From Dolomedes plantarius (Eukaryota > Arthropoda > Arachnida > Araneae > Dolomedidae): DNA of 64,000 bases. The notes below the pieces were generated by a model. It saw only the letters and a program-made list of their open reading frames with translations. It had not been told where the DNA came from and ran no database searches. The stretch spans positions 224,621,054 to 224,685,053 of the forward strand of contig OU015490.1 in NCBI GenBank assembly GCA_907164885.2. The letters run 5' to 3'. The position numbers and the translations under genes were made by a program. This document shows, one piece after another, positions 45,501-58,996 of this stretch (within the stretch, counting starts at the first letter, position 1; every line of letters begins with the position of its first letter).

Positions 45501-48500
45501 TGTTCTGTGATACTAATTGTAAAGACCTAGTCTAAAGGGTTCAGTAACACCATAAACTTTTCAAAGTCTGATAGAATCTAAGGATTCTTAAATATAAATT
45601 TAGACAGTTTGAAACAATGTTCAAAACCACAGAATTAGTTGTCATTTAGGAATATCTCACAAAATCCTTAAGCTCCCTTTGTCTGTTATATATACCTTAA
45701 ATTTATCAAATAGGTGCACTTTAGTATATTACATTTCACAAAGGATTAACTTGGTTACCAACCAAAAACAGCTATTACTACTTTGGATAAGAATCTTTTT
45801 ATATGAAAATACATATATGGAATTCTGAAGCAAAATGAAGATATTTTTTACTCTTGTCATAGACAAAAGTTATAAATAACGTCTAAACTGAAAGAATAAT
45901 CTACAGTAAGCAAGATGAGTTTGTTAAAAGTTATTAGGACAGGCTGGTACAGATAGTCAATTTTTAGTTTTGAAAAAAAGAAAATGTTTCCGTAACTTAA
46001 TGACAATAATTATTTCTTTATTAATAAATACACAAATAATCCCTTTACACGCAAAAACACCTAGGCTCCTGAATCAATCATCTTTGATGCTTAGCATCAC
46101 TTAATTTTCACTTCTAATTTAATTTCATCCTCCAAAAAGAAGTTTACATGTGAATAGAAATAAAAAGAATATTTGGAACAGAAAAAAAATGCAACCACTT
46201 TTAAAATACTACAGCTATGAGTATTAAGGAATTAATATAAACCAAAAGCTTTTCCAGTCTTGCAGATTTCATTGCTTTCTTCAACCTCACAGAAATAAAT
46301 AGCAAGTATTAAATCGTCAAAATAAGTATATCTAAATCTATTAAATGCAACTTGAAAAAAATCAAAAACTAAGCAACATACCTTGAGTTTAAAAGACATT
46401 TTTGACTTGATTTATTTGTTTTGCTTTTAAGACGCTGCTACTGCTATATTGATAAAATTAAAGATGAAAAACTATACATTCCATTAAGTGGCACACATAC
46501 AGTACTAGAATTTTTAGAACTACAGGGAAGGGCAAAAAATATATACAACTCGTGATAAAAAGTATTGGTGCATTAAAAAAAAAAATTAAATTAATGCTAA
46601 TCATTAAATAATGAAAAACAGACTAGGTTTTCACACACTACTCACACTCATAGAAGTCCAACATTATTTTTTTCTATTGTATCAATCAACTATACCTAGA
46701 CTAGCAGATCTGAATTATGACAAAGAAACAGAAAATACCAACACCATTACGTACATTAAAAAAAAAAAAAAAGATAAAAGGACACCACATGAAAAAAAAA
46801 AAGGATTTTCATTTAAGTATATAGGCAGTTAACTTAAAATATAATCATTATCAATTAATGAAATTATTTAATAGTTGCAACATGAATTCAGTCAATTCAC
46901 AGGTCAACAAAATTTCAACACTTTCTGCTACAAAACATGGAATATGAAAAACACTACATAGACCTAACTCAACACCTAGCATATAGTTCAAGTGTTTGCT
47001 AAGTTTTAAATTTTTCCAATGGCAGTTAATAGGAAAAATATTTTATTTTGAGAATTCTACTCTAAATAACTTAATTTTATACAAGTATTCATCCATTTCT
47101 AACAAAAATTGATAAATTTCTGAGTAATGAACCAAGCTTATCTTCACAACTGAAATAATTAGAAAAATTATGTTAACCATGACAAGGTTTTAACAAATAT
47201 TAATCCATACAATATTTTTTTTTAATATTTTCAGTAACATGATAAATTTTTGAAACATTATCGCTAATTATGCATAATTATTCCACTGATAATAGCTTGT
47301 GATTTCAAGAGCTATTTTCACTTCAGCAGCATTATAAACTCTGGATTGCAACCAAAAAGTTTAAATTTTTTAATAACTCTCTATTATTTCATAAAAATTC
47401 ATGTTTATTTCAAGTAAAGTAATACTAATTTTGTTTTTCTGTCAAGTATAACTTTGAAACAAGCCCATAAAAAGTATGACAATTACTTCTGCATATTCTA
47501 AGAAAAGTAGTTTTTGCCAATAAATGAAACAGTTATAAACCTTATTAGAATTGTATAATTGGAAATAACTAAAAAAATTTTAGGTTTTAAATTTGTACAA
47601 AATTCATTTACCGAGAATACTTAATTGATATGAACAAAAAAATAAATGAAAAACTTCTGTATGATTATATTACATTACAATTCCTTTTCTTTTTTTAAAA
47701 ACTTTCTTTTCCATCTAGAGTAAGGAGGACAAATTTGCTACGTATGACAGAATTCCAACTTTTATAGTAACACTCAGAAACACATTTTATGACTTTCAGA
47801 ACTAAATGAAATATTACATTTATCACACAAAGCAGAATCTCTTGCACTGGTAATATGACAGTATGAAAAATTTTACATATGGTTAAATATATTTGCTGTT
47901 TGAAGTGTATACAACAAGTCAAAATTTGAGCAGCTAATGAAACCAACAGTTTGATTTTTAAACAGCAATAATTTTGCTGTTAGGTAATTAGGTACTGATA
48001 GAAGGCATTCAAATCCAAACAATGATTTAAAGAGTATTATTCTTTGATTTCTGTGTCATTTTCTATTTACTTAATATATAATAATAAACAAGATTAACAC
48101 TTTAACTAGCTTGATAAACATTTATAAAATAATTCATTCGGTTAAATTTTTCACAATATAGAAAATCTAAAAGGCTATAAAGCTACAAAATGAAGATGAT
48201 GAGTATGCTGCAGTAAAATAGTTAAGTGAAATGCATTGTTTTAAAATAATTAATTTTAACATTTAAAGAAAACATACAACTGCAGCGGCAAAATTTTTTT
48301 TCCAGATGAAACAAATCATTTAAAGTCTTTAAAACTAGCAATTAATAACAATGATGATAAGAAAACAATCACAAATCTCTCTCCTTAAAAAAAAATAAGT
48401 AGAAATAGAGTAAGACAGTTCTTCAAAATATATAGACAGTTGTAACCTTTGTTTTTTCATGAAACATCCTTTAATTTTATTTTACAGAGAACGAATTTAG

Positions 48501-48992
48501 TCAATTGTACAATATTTTTATACATTTAATTTTTAGGACTTATTTTAATAATACTAACTGTCAACACACATGTAGAAAACAACAGAAATTACTGAGTACA
48601 AAAGCAAACAATCAACAAAAAATAACAGAGGTAAGCTGTTTCTTCCTACTATTGCACAACAATCAAACCACATACTCAACAAATCATGGCAGAAATTTAC
48701 ATCACAACTTATGCAAAAGAAATCTATTTCACACTTTTTTACTTGGCGGCATCATATCAGATGGATGGTGCAATTGCTTTTAAAGACTAGGTATACATTA
48801 TTAAGTTCACACAATTGTTCATGCATGATTCTTTCCTCCAGTTAATGTTTAGAAAAAGTTTCATATCAACTTGGTGGCTTATACAAGAGTACACAAGCAG
48901 ATAATTTATATGTATATACACTCATATGCACACATGCATGTGAATATATACACATTTTTTTTCTTTATTTATTTAAAAACAAAAGCTCACTT
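42554..48992. other. transposon-free region between convergent genes; probable USP32 3' UTR
   Basis: About 6.4 kb with no coding exon and none of the repeat families that fill the rest of the window. The reading frames here are short and show no domain. The simplest reading is a long 3' UTR of USP32 running toward the BRD8 end. This is inference. Confidence 0.4.
42716..42721 (-). promoter_or_regulatory. USP32: possible distal polyadenylation signal of USP32
   Basis: TTTATT on the + strand is AATAAA on the - strand. It lies at the far end of the featureless stretch after the USP32 stop. In such AT-rich DNA single signals are weak evidence. Confidence 0.25.
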
Positions 48993-49163
48993 TTAAGAAA
49001 GACTACACATTTTTCGCAAGTCTGTTTCAAATTCAGCATCTATGTCACTAGTATCAGGTAGTTTGCCCTGAACATCAGGCATATAGCGTTCATAATCTAT
49101 TCCTTCTCTTTCATAGAATAACATGTATGCAGAATCAGTGTCGATTTGATCAATTTGCACTTC
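48993..49163 (-). CDS. USP32: USP32 last exon with CaaX end
   Basis: 56 codons and TAA. Encodes [20 protein letters not shown], then [29 protein letters not shown] and RKMCSLS. Human USP32 also ends in a Cys-containing four-residue motif. Confidence 0.94.
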   Translation of the reverse strand, partial: EVQIDQIDTDSAYMLFYEREGIDYERYMPDVQGKLPDTSDIDAEFETDLRKMCSLS

Positions 49164-52100
49164 CTATAATGCAAACAGAAAATAATTCAAGCAACAGAAA
49201 CAATGCAGTAACAAGCATTAATACACATATATGACAAAGGGTTTATGAACTTTTTGAGGATAAAGAATATTGGGCTTCAGATTTTAATGTAGGATTACGT
49301 TCCTCCGTAACGGTCCTGTGGAAAGGAAAATTTCAGATGCTAAAACTGTCCATCCACCCGTCCTCACGAGTTATAATTTTGGCAGTATGCCAAACCCAGT
49401 CTATCGCTTGGACAAGTTAAATAGAAAAGTACCAAGATGTATCAAAATTTTGACATACATATATGTATATATATAGATACATATATACATACAAAAGAGG
49501 TAAGCAACAATAAGTAATCCTACGTTAGTAACTCGTGGTAGTTTTGTTAGAAGAGACTACCTGAAATTTAAAAAAAAAATTTCATAACTGCTAAACACAG
49601 ATAACCTTTGTTTAAGAAGTTAAAAATGTATCGAAGCAATGAAACCACAAATGCATGTATCTATATTAATCTTATTAATAAATTTTTTTATTTCTCTATA
49701 TCTAATAAATGACAACTAAAACTGAAATTTTAGATTTCTCAGTTATATTTTAGTTTTTCAAGTTTGCTCTTTTACAATATAAAAGCTCAAATGCATGTTA
49801 TATACCGCATAATATATTAAGAGATAAAATATCCATAAACCATGAAATAAACAGATACAGGGTCCATACTGATATTTTAAAGATATAATAAAAAAATTTT
49901 TTAAAAGCATGTTACCACAAAACAAATTTTCAAGTACTTTACATTAAACAGGTTTCTAACAATTTCTGAGATTTTTCACATATTTATAATGTGTTACTGG
50001 CTATGTTTGTTAATTATTCACTAACATTAAATAATTTTCTAATACAAACAGTAACAAAATTGTCCAAACAAGTAAATAAGATATAAATTTGTTGTCAAAA
50101 TCGTAAAATTTTAACTTTGTAAAATCTTTTTTAGAACATTTTGATAAACAATCAGAAAATTTTATAAAAGGAATGAAAATTAATGCTATTCAAAAGAAGT
50201 TGGTCTAGACAATAAAAAATGTATGCTCTGAGTCAATAAGGGTCTTTTTACTGAGATCTAAATTTTTGAAATTTTATACTTGCCATTGAATGAAAATTGT
50301 CTAAAGCGTTCTCAAGAAAAATTTTCAATGATGAAAATTTTATAAGAAGGTCCTGGAATATTTACAAAAGTCAATCCATTCATTCAATTAACAAGCAGAA
50401 ATTGCAATTCCACAAACTCGTTTAGGAAGTAGGGACAAAACATTTTCCAATCAATTCAAGAATATAAGTAAAGGACTGATTATGCATGGTTTACCACATA
50501 TGAATACATGGTTTACCATATATGAATACAAAGTTGATCTTCATTTTAATTCTTATTACAACAATTTTTAAAAACATTATGAAAAGTCTGGCAAAAATAA
50601 GTTTTAGAGCCTATTAAAATAAAGTTCAAATTTTAAAAGTTTTCTTGCATCTAAAGGATCTTGCGGAAAAAAAATACTAAGTAAAGAAAAAGTATTGAGT
50701 AAAAATGAGGTAATTATTTACAAAGATTCTGTAAATATTTCAATCCTGCTCTTTGTAAGCAACAACTTGCATTCATGTTAAATCCTATAAATTATATTCA
50801 ACCTCATTTAAAGATCCTAACTTCAGAATGCCTTTTTCTAAAAAAAAATTTCCTTCTATCTCTAAAATAAACATTATCTACGAAAAAAAAAAAAAAAAAA
50901 AAAAAAATACTTAAGTATGGTTTTATCATGTTAGAAAAATATACAAGGAAATTCAATGAAAAAAAGAAAAGGGGCTTCGGTAAATTTATTTTTCAGTCTT
51001 ATGATCTTATTTCACTGAATTAAAGCTAAAAATGCCTTGCTGATGACGATGAAAAAAATACAAAGCACAATGAATTTATATGGCATAACAGTTGACTTGT
51101 TAACTATTCCACATATAATCACCATATTTATGTATTTTTCCAAAATACTCCAAAACGATAAGAGCATAAAGAAGAATATAGTGTGTATTATGAATAGATT
51201 TCAGAAATGAAAAAAAAATAAAAAATTAAGGTTTTACACAGAAATTTCTTAAATCTAGAAATAGAAATAATTTCAATTTTGAAAACCCAAAACTGAGGAT
51301 GTGACATTTTAAGTTAAAAAATTGTCTTATCTTCAATTTTGGGTCATAGGTCTAAAATGTCTAATAAGTTTGGTTTAATCTAATAAGTTTTGGTTTGGTC
51401 TCATTAGTCAAAAAATATTTCATTTTTAAACTTGTGAGAAGTTTCTTGAAGTTATTAAGCATAGATTTTTTTAAAAATCTTTTTTATTTCAATCTTTTTC
51501 AGTATAAAAATGTAAGGATATTCATTAAACGCATCATAAATAGCAATGCTGGGTATTTTAATTAATAAACTTTGATAATTAACATCAAAATTGTTCCAGG
51601 TATCAAAACTCTACCGGTTCAGATGTAATAACAGAATTGATAGCTAAGAATATTTAATTTTTTGATTAGTTTAATAGTTGATTAATTGACCTGATTATAA
51701 AAGACCATATTCATGGTTGCAAATAACAACGATCTTGATGTGCCCCTCCCCCCTCCTTAAGATAAATAATTTCATCTTTAAAGAGGTCAAGTAATTTAAA
51801 TATCTGGGTACAATTATTTCTGATAATAATGATTTTAACGTTGAAATTAGTAACAGACTATTGATGGCAAATAGGTGCTATTTTGGTTTGCAAAGTCAAC
51901 TTAAATCAAAGTTCATTTCTATAAACATAAAAATTAATCTAGATAAAACTTTAATAAGACCAATTATTCTTCACAGCTGCAAACGCTGGCCCTTAAATAA
52001 ATCTAATGAGAATAAACTCTTTAGTTTTTGAGCAAAAGATTCTACGTAGAATTTATGGTGCAGCATGATAAAATAACATCTAGAGAATTTGTTGTTGTTG

Positions 52101-55100
52101 TTCCAATCCTCTTGGTGCATGAAAGCCTACACCAAGTTCAAAGGACCTAGGTCCTTGGCGAAGGGTAGTAAGCAGCTTCACTTTAAGGCGAGGTACCACT
52201 AGGGCTGAAGTCTGACTTGACCTCGAAGAACATCTGTCCCGTAATTTTGAACCGAATCAAGTGACAAGACCGGAACACCTGACCCTACACCTCCAGAGAT
52301 AAATTTGAGGACTTGGAGGACATTGTAGCCACAACCTATTTTACGAGCCCCTGGCCACCATTAGTGAACACAGCAATGGATTTGCAGCGACAAGCATCAA
52401 ACCAGGGACGTGGAGAATTTCTTACAACCATGAATTATACTTTAAATATAGGCAACCAAATATAAGGATAATTAAATCTTATCGTATCAGATGGCTCGGC
52501 CATGTTTACAGATATGATGATACTGACGCTGTTAAAAGAACTGACTTTTTATAAAATGGAAGGGACTAGAATAAGAGGAAGACCATGTATTAAATGGATT
52601 GATTGCGTCAAGAGAGATCTTAAGATCATTGGAATTAACCAGTGGAGAATATTGCCATCTGATCGGGCTGGATGGAGAAAACTGACTTGGCCTGTACCAG
52701 GTTGTTATGCTGATGAAGAAGAAATAGTTGATAAAAGAACTATGCTAGGCTATAAATAATGAGACACACGATACCACTAAATTCTAAAAATGTTGATATT
52801 AGAGTATTTCAAAACAATTGTGCATTTACATACCTTACAACTACTGTCATTGTAGCAGTACCATTTGTCATTAGGGTTACATGCATAGCACACATAGTGT
52901 CCACCCCCAAGAATACCAGAATGGCACTAATAATAAAAAACAAAGCAATTTAATCAATATGGAAAAGAAAACTACAGTCGATTCTGGTTAATCGGACTTC
53001 ATCAGGACGGGATCATTTTGGTTCTAATAACCGGCTAGTCCGATTACACAAACATGCCCTATTAGGCTTATGCAATAGGATTTGTTTCGGTTCTTTAAGA
53101 TTCAGTCCAAATAACTGAATTCGACTGTATACAACTTTAAATACTTAGAAATATAATACAATGTTTCATCATCACATGAACATAAAAAAAGAAAAGATTT
53201 TTCACTATTTTTTACACAATATTTTTGCTATGGATTTAAAAATTCAAAAGTTTTTTTTAAACATATTATAGGATGTTAAACATATATTACCAAAACTATA
53301 TGGCTATAAACTAAATTTGAAATTACTCAACCAATGACAATTTGAAGTTATAATTAATCTTTTCATAAAAATAACACTTCCTCACTTATTTCATGAAATG
53401 TTTTCTTTTTTCCTAATACAGAGGCACTTATTGTGAGACATTCCCCTTTTGTTATTCACCGCAAAGTCTTGCTGGCTACTTTATTAGGGGAGCACCATTT
53501 AGATCAGTGGTTCCCAAGCAGTGGTCCATGAGAGCATCAGGAGTGGTATGGCACCACATATATAGAAGTTGCAAAATAAATGGGGATTTTGAATGCAATT
53601 AATGTTTACTGGACTACTATATGAGCCGAATATATTCAATGACTATCAGGTGATTAAAATTCTCTTTTCAGTGGTCCGCAGACTTCTGTGGGTTGGGAAC
53701 GACTGATTTAGGTGAACCAGCATTGCTCCCTATCAGGGGACAACACAGCAACCACCAAGCCTTACTCAGGATTTGAACACAAGCCCACTGCATGGAAGCT
53801 CACATTGCTAACCACTAAACCATGTGGGTGGCATTTCATGAAATGTGCAACAATTAATACTTACAAACAGATGCTACCATTATAAGACCTTTTATGAATA
53901 CATAGTGAAAATGATAAATGTAACAATGTAGTTTCTTTTGATGGTTAGAAGTAAAATTTATAATTTGTGCTCTGGTAAGTTGTTTTTGTAGGACACAAGA
54001 AAAAGTTGTACAAATGTAATTGTCAGCATTGATGAAAATTCTAAGAAATTCCATGGTGAGATAAAGGTAGTTAAATAGTAATATTACATGGTAACTATCA
54101 CTGCTATTATAATTAAAATATCACAAATAAATAATTGTCTTTAGTCAGAAAATTTTAAGCAATTATAAATTGACTAATAGAATAAAAGTTTTTCGGAATA
54201 ATAAAGCTAAAAATAATAGCATTTAAAAATCAGACCTAATGTTCAGATTATTAAATTCTAAAAATTTAAATTACAATCAATTTTAAACATTATTCATCAC
54301 ACTGTTTTACAAGAATGAAAATATATATATATAGATACCCGATTCTCTCTTTTTGCACAGTGGATGCGTTCCAGCGACTACCGTGCAAAAGAAAAGAAGA
54401 AAAAAAAAAGATACATTGAACATATGAAAATTGGAGATAGGTTCTATCCAAATATATTTAATAATAAGATGTTGATTTTCATATGAAATTTGGATTTGAT
54501 TGACTGAACTTGAATAATTATATAAGAACAAATCAACAACTCTTATTTTTCTTATGTTTATAAGGGCTATTTTTTAAATTGAAAAAGTGTGGCAGTTGCA
54601 AATGGTCAAAAATAAATTAAATTAATTTTTTATTAATACATACATATAACATAATCACTCAGTCAGTCAGTGTCACTACTAGATAATAAATGTGCCTGTT
54701 TTCTGCTGTTCTTCAGTGGCATAAAATCTCTCTCGTCACTGCAAATACTGAATGGTGATATATCTACAAGTGAGACAACCTTGAATAAAATTGACATCTT
54801 GTGTCTCTTTTATTTCACTGGTTTGAATATGAATTCAGTTATCAGATGCTGTGATTTTGTTTTTGTTAGTTTTTTATATGATTCTTTATAATGTGACATA
54901 ATCATTTTTAAATCACGCTGGAATTGTTCAGCTCATTTGACATTGAAATCATTTGTAAGAAAATTATTTCCAAGTCAACTGGCTAGTCGGAGGCCTTCTA
55001 GAATTGTGCTTGCAGATAGAAAAACCACTCCTTCATCATTACTACAATAAACTAATGTGGAAACATCTACCCTTTCTAAAATACTCTCTGATAATATTGC

Positions 55101-58100
55101 ATTCAATATTTTTTTAGATTTTTAAACTATGTTGAAGTAAAAGAAAACAGTGTTAAAAAATAATCAGTTCATTTTTTTGGACTGTGCAATTTCAAAACTG
55201 CGTATAAAGAGAATCGGGTGTATATATATTATGCACACACACAGATTTTATATATTACTTGAGTTTACCCATTTATATTTGAGCATATAAAATGCATTTA
55301 AAAATTCAATGTAAAACTACAGACAGAAGAAAATACCTCTGCCATTGTGCTATTTATTTTTAACCCTTTCCTTGCGGGGTGGGATAGCATGTATCCCAAG
55401 AATACGGGCCCAAGAATAAATTTTATATATATATATATATATGGTGGAACCCCAATTTTACGTTTTTCATGGGACCAATGGTAAAAAACACACGAAACAG
55501 GAAAACATAAACTTGAGGTTAAAACAATCTAAGCATAGTATAGGCAATTTTCACAGACCAGCAGAAAATGACGTATGAAGCGGGATAGTATACGAAACAG
55601 ACAACATAAAATCAGGGTTCTACTGTATATACATATATACAGTGCTTGATTTCTAGAAATAGAGGTGCCAGAACTGTAACCCTCCAGGGTGTGTGTGGGG
55701 TATTCTAAATTATTTACATATATATATATATAAAATAGGCCAGGCCCACTCATTGACAACAGAGTAATTATATGATTAAATAAATGTTTCTAACAATCTT
55801 TTTTTTAACTAAAGAGAGGTACAGGAACGCCGTACTCTCAAATTGAGGCTTCTCCAATCGTACCTCTCAAATCTTCCAGTGTGTTCCAACTCAAATCAAG
55901 CCCTGTATATATATAACCCCCTTAATGGCCGTTCTTATGAGGGGGGGTATGAAATTTCCCGTTCTAAAGAGGGAATCGGGAAAAATGGGCCCCGTAAGCT
56001 AAAGGTTAATTAAATTTTGTCTAATAAAAAGAAATCTTATGAGAATTAAAGCTTGCAATTATTTTAATCACAAGAATGATCATAATATTTCTATAATAAA
56101 ATAAACAAATGAATAAGAATAAAATCTACTTACTGCTAGAGCATACAGTTTATATTTCAAAGACAAAGGATCTGAACCTGATAACCGATGCTGATGAAAG
56201 TCTCTCAAGTCCAAACTCACTTCTGAATGTGAAGAGTCACTACTGCTGTCAATGCCATTGCAGTTGGGCATGGAATCACAAGCACATGCATTTGAAAATA
56301 AATTATCAACATTTATTTTGGTTTGACTAGGAACACTTTGGTCATTTTGATTAGAGGGCTGCTCAACCCTATTAGCACAATAAGAATTGTCATTATGATC
56401 TACACGGCTATGCTCTTCTTTAGCATTTTCAGTTTGCTGATAGACAACACTACTAGATGTTTCACTTTTTGAATATCTAGATTTTTTCCTTAGGGCTCCC
56501 AATATAGTTTCCTTAGGGACTCGAGCCAAATAGTCTGTCGGATCAAAATTCTCAAAAGGAAACTTCACAATCTTGTGCGACTTCACCCAGCGTCCATGTA
56601 GCAGTTGAAACCTCTTTAAATGTACAATCTAAAAAGATAATTAAACATATTACATATAAAATAAGGATATGTTAAAAATAAAATTTACTTTCATCTGTAT
56701 ATAATTATAGAAATTATTCATCCTATTAATAATCAAACTCACAAATACACCAAAAAACTGTAAATTCAGTATATACTATATTTATGTGTGTATAGGCCAC
56801 ACTTTTATTCCATGAAATAGGTCGGTAAAAATGGGGTGTGGCTCATACACAGAATTTTAAAATTAAATACAGTAAACACCCTTTAGTTTAGAACACTTCC
56901 ATAAATACACTTTACTACCATTAGTATCTATATATATTATAACCTATTACACCGTATCATGCCCATGGCAATTCAATCTATTGTAAATATTATTGTTTGT
57001 ATATATAATACCTTAGAACTATTTAATAAAACTCTTGAGTTCCCAAAAGTTTGTCTTCATGCAAAATAATTCCTAAGTGTACTAGTATACATATAATCAT
57101 CTTTTTTACACTGTAGTTTCACCACCATCAGCTAAGGCTGTACCTGATATTGTTAGGCGAACACTGAACTCTAAGAAATGTACGACATTGCTATATTTTG
57201 CAGAACAATGCTACTTTGAGTCTACAATGGAATTCAGAAAAAAAATTTCCCCAAATATTGTCTCAAAATTCAGGTGTAGCTTATACATGCACATAGCCTA
57301 TGCATGAGTAAATACAGTAATATGCAGAGCAATTGGAAATTTTAAATTGTTCAGTGTCTGGAAAGGGGTTCAGCATAGTGGAGAAAAGTATAATCACTCT
57401 AACTTTATACATACATTAACCCCCTACCTTACCTATTTATTTTCAATAAGCATTTAAAAAATAACCTAAATTTTTTATTACTGATTTTAGAGGTATATGG
57501 AAAGAACTTACTATGAGTAATAATAATTTTCAAATTAAAAAAAAACCAATGAGATATTTTAATACATAATGGGTTTATATTATTATCTCGAGTTAACTTG
57601 TGCACAGAAAAATAGTACAATTGTAAGCATTTTTTACAGAAAATATTCTAGCGCTACAGCAATTTAGAAAGAAAACAAAATAATAATGAACAATAATGAC
57701 AATTAATAATAGATACTTGCTGCTTTATAAAAATATTAAGAATCTTTTTGACTGTGATAGTTTTTGAAGCACGGCGTGACACACAATGGAATTTGGCATT
57801 TGGTACAATAGTACCTTGTTTCTTTCTGTATATGTTTTCCTCGTGCATCTTTCCTCTTAGAACACTGTCCACAAACGCTCGTGGGATTGAATCACTACCA
57901 GAATCCGATAAAGATATATCAGTTTCACTACAATAAGCATCAAAGTCATCTTCGCTCTCCGAATCCATATTTACTCAGATCAACTCAACTATAACTCTCT
58001 TTCAAAAAACAATGAAACCTTATTCAAAATACCTTCCTTCCCCAACAAGTATTCAAAACAATAAAAATTGACAAGTAATGCCATCTATCGGCTCTAGAAA

Positions 58101-58922
58101 CGACTACATTAAATTTATTTGTGATGCTTCATCAGGACAAGAAAAAAAAATCTAGCCCGAGATAACTCAGGATAATAATTTGAATAAAAAATGTCAAACC
58201 CGAGCTAAGTCATGATAGTAAGGTAGGGGGTTAAGGTTATTTTAAAGTTGTTAGTGATTATTTTATGGGCCTAAGAAAACAATTGATATGATGTCTTCCA
58301 GAGGTAGGCATAGCCTTAACCACTATTAATAGCATAATGGCATTTTGTCCCCTATTACTTTATTCATTATTTGATGGAGTTTGCATTTAGATTTTATCTT
58401 TTATGATATGCAAATATACTGAGCATCATAGAATAATGCTGCTTTCATGATAGATAGAACTGTCTATTTTTCAGATCAACAGCTTCCAAAGAAAAATTTC
58501 ATTAATAAAAACCTAAAAAATATAAATGTACACATTTCAAATGAGAAATTAATGAAAGATCAGAATACATTATAAATTGTGTTTCTCCTCATCTTATTTA
58601 TAGCGTTAGTTAACAAACACTCAAAAGTACCATTTCCAAAACAGCAAGGATTTTATTCAAAAAGTTCCTAGATAAGAATTCAGGACATTTACAGTGAGAA
58701 TAAATAAAAATGTGTCTTTAATGTAAAACATTCGAGCAAAATATAAAGTATTAATTCTTTTACTTCAATAGAACAAAAGTAATCAAAAGCTTGTTCAAAA
58801 AAGAAAAAATTTCAGGTAGTCTCTTCTAATGAAACTACTGCGGGTTATTAAGGTAGGATTACTTATTGTTGCTTACCTCTTTTGAACGTATATATGTATG
58901 TATGTATCTATATGTATCTCTA

Positions 58923-58996
<74 letters not shown>

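Larger units (their letters stand above)
55360..56009. mobile_element. TTAA MITE copy 2, with two MITEs nested in its core
   Basis: TTAA at 55360-55363 and 56006-56009. Left end TTAACCCTTTCCTTGCGGGG; right end reverse-complemented TTAACCTTTAGCTTACGGGG. Its central (TA)n tract holds a pogo-like MITE and a hAT-like MITE. Confidence 0.82.

Noticed and set aside
46611..46832. Open frame of 73 codons in the intergenic stretch
   Set aside because: Lys/Phe-rich translation of A/T-rich DNA with no recognisable motif.
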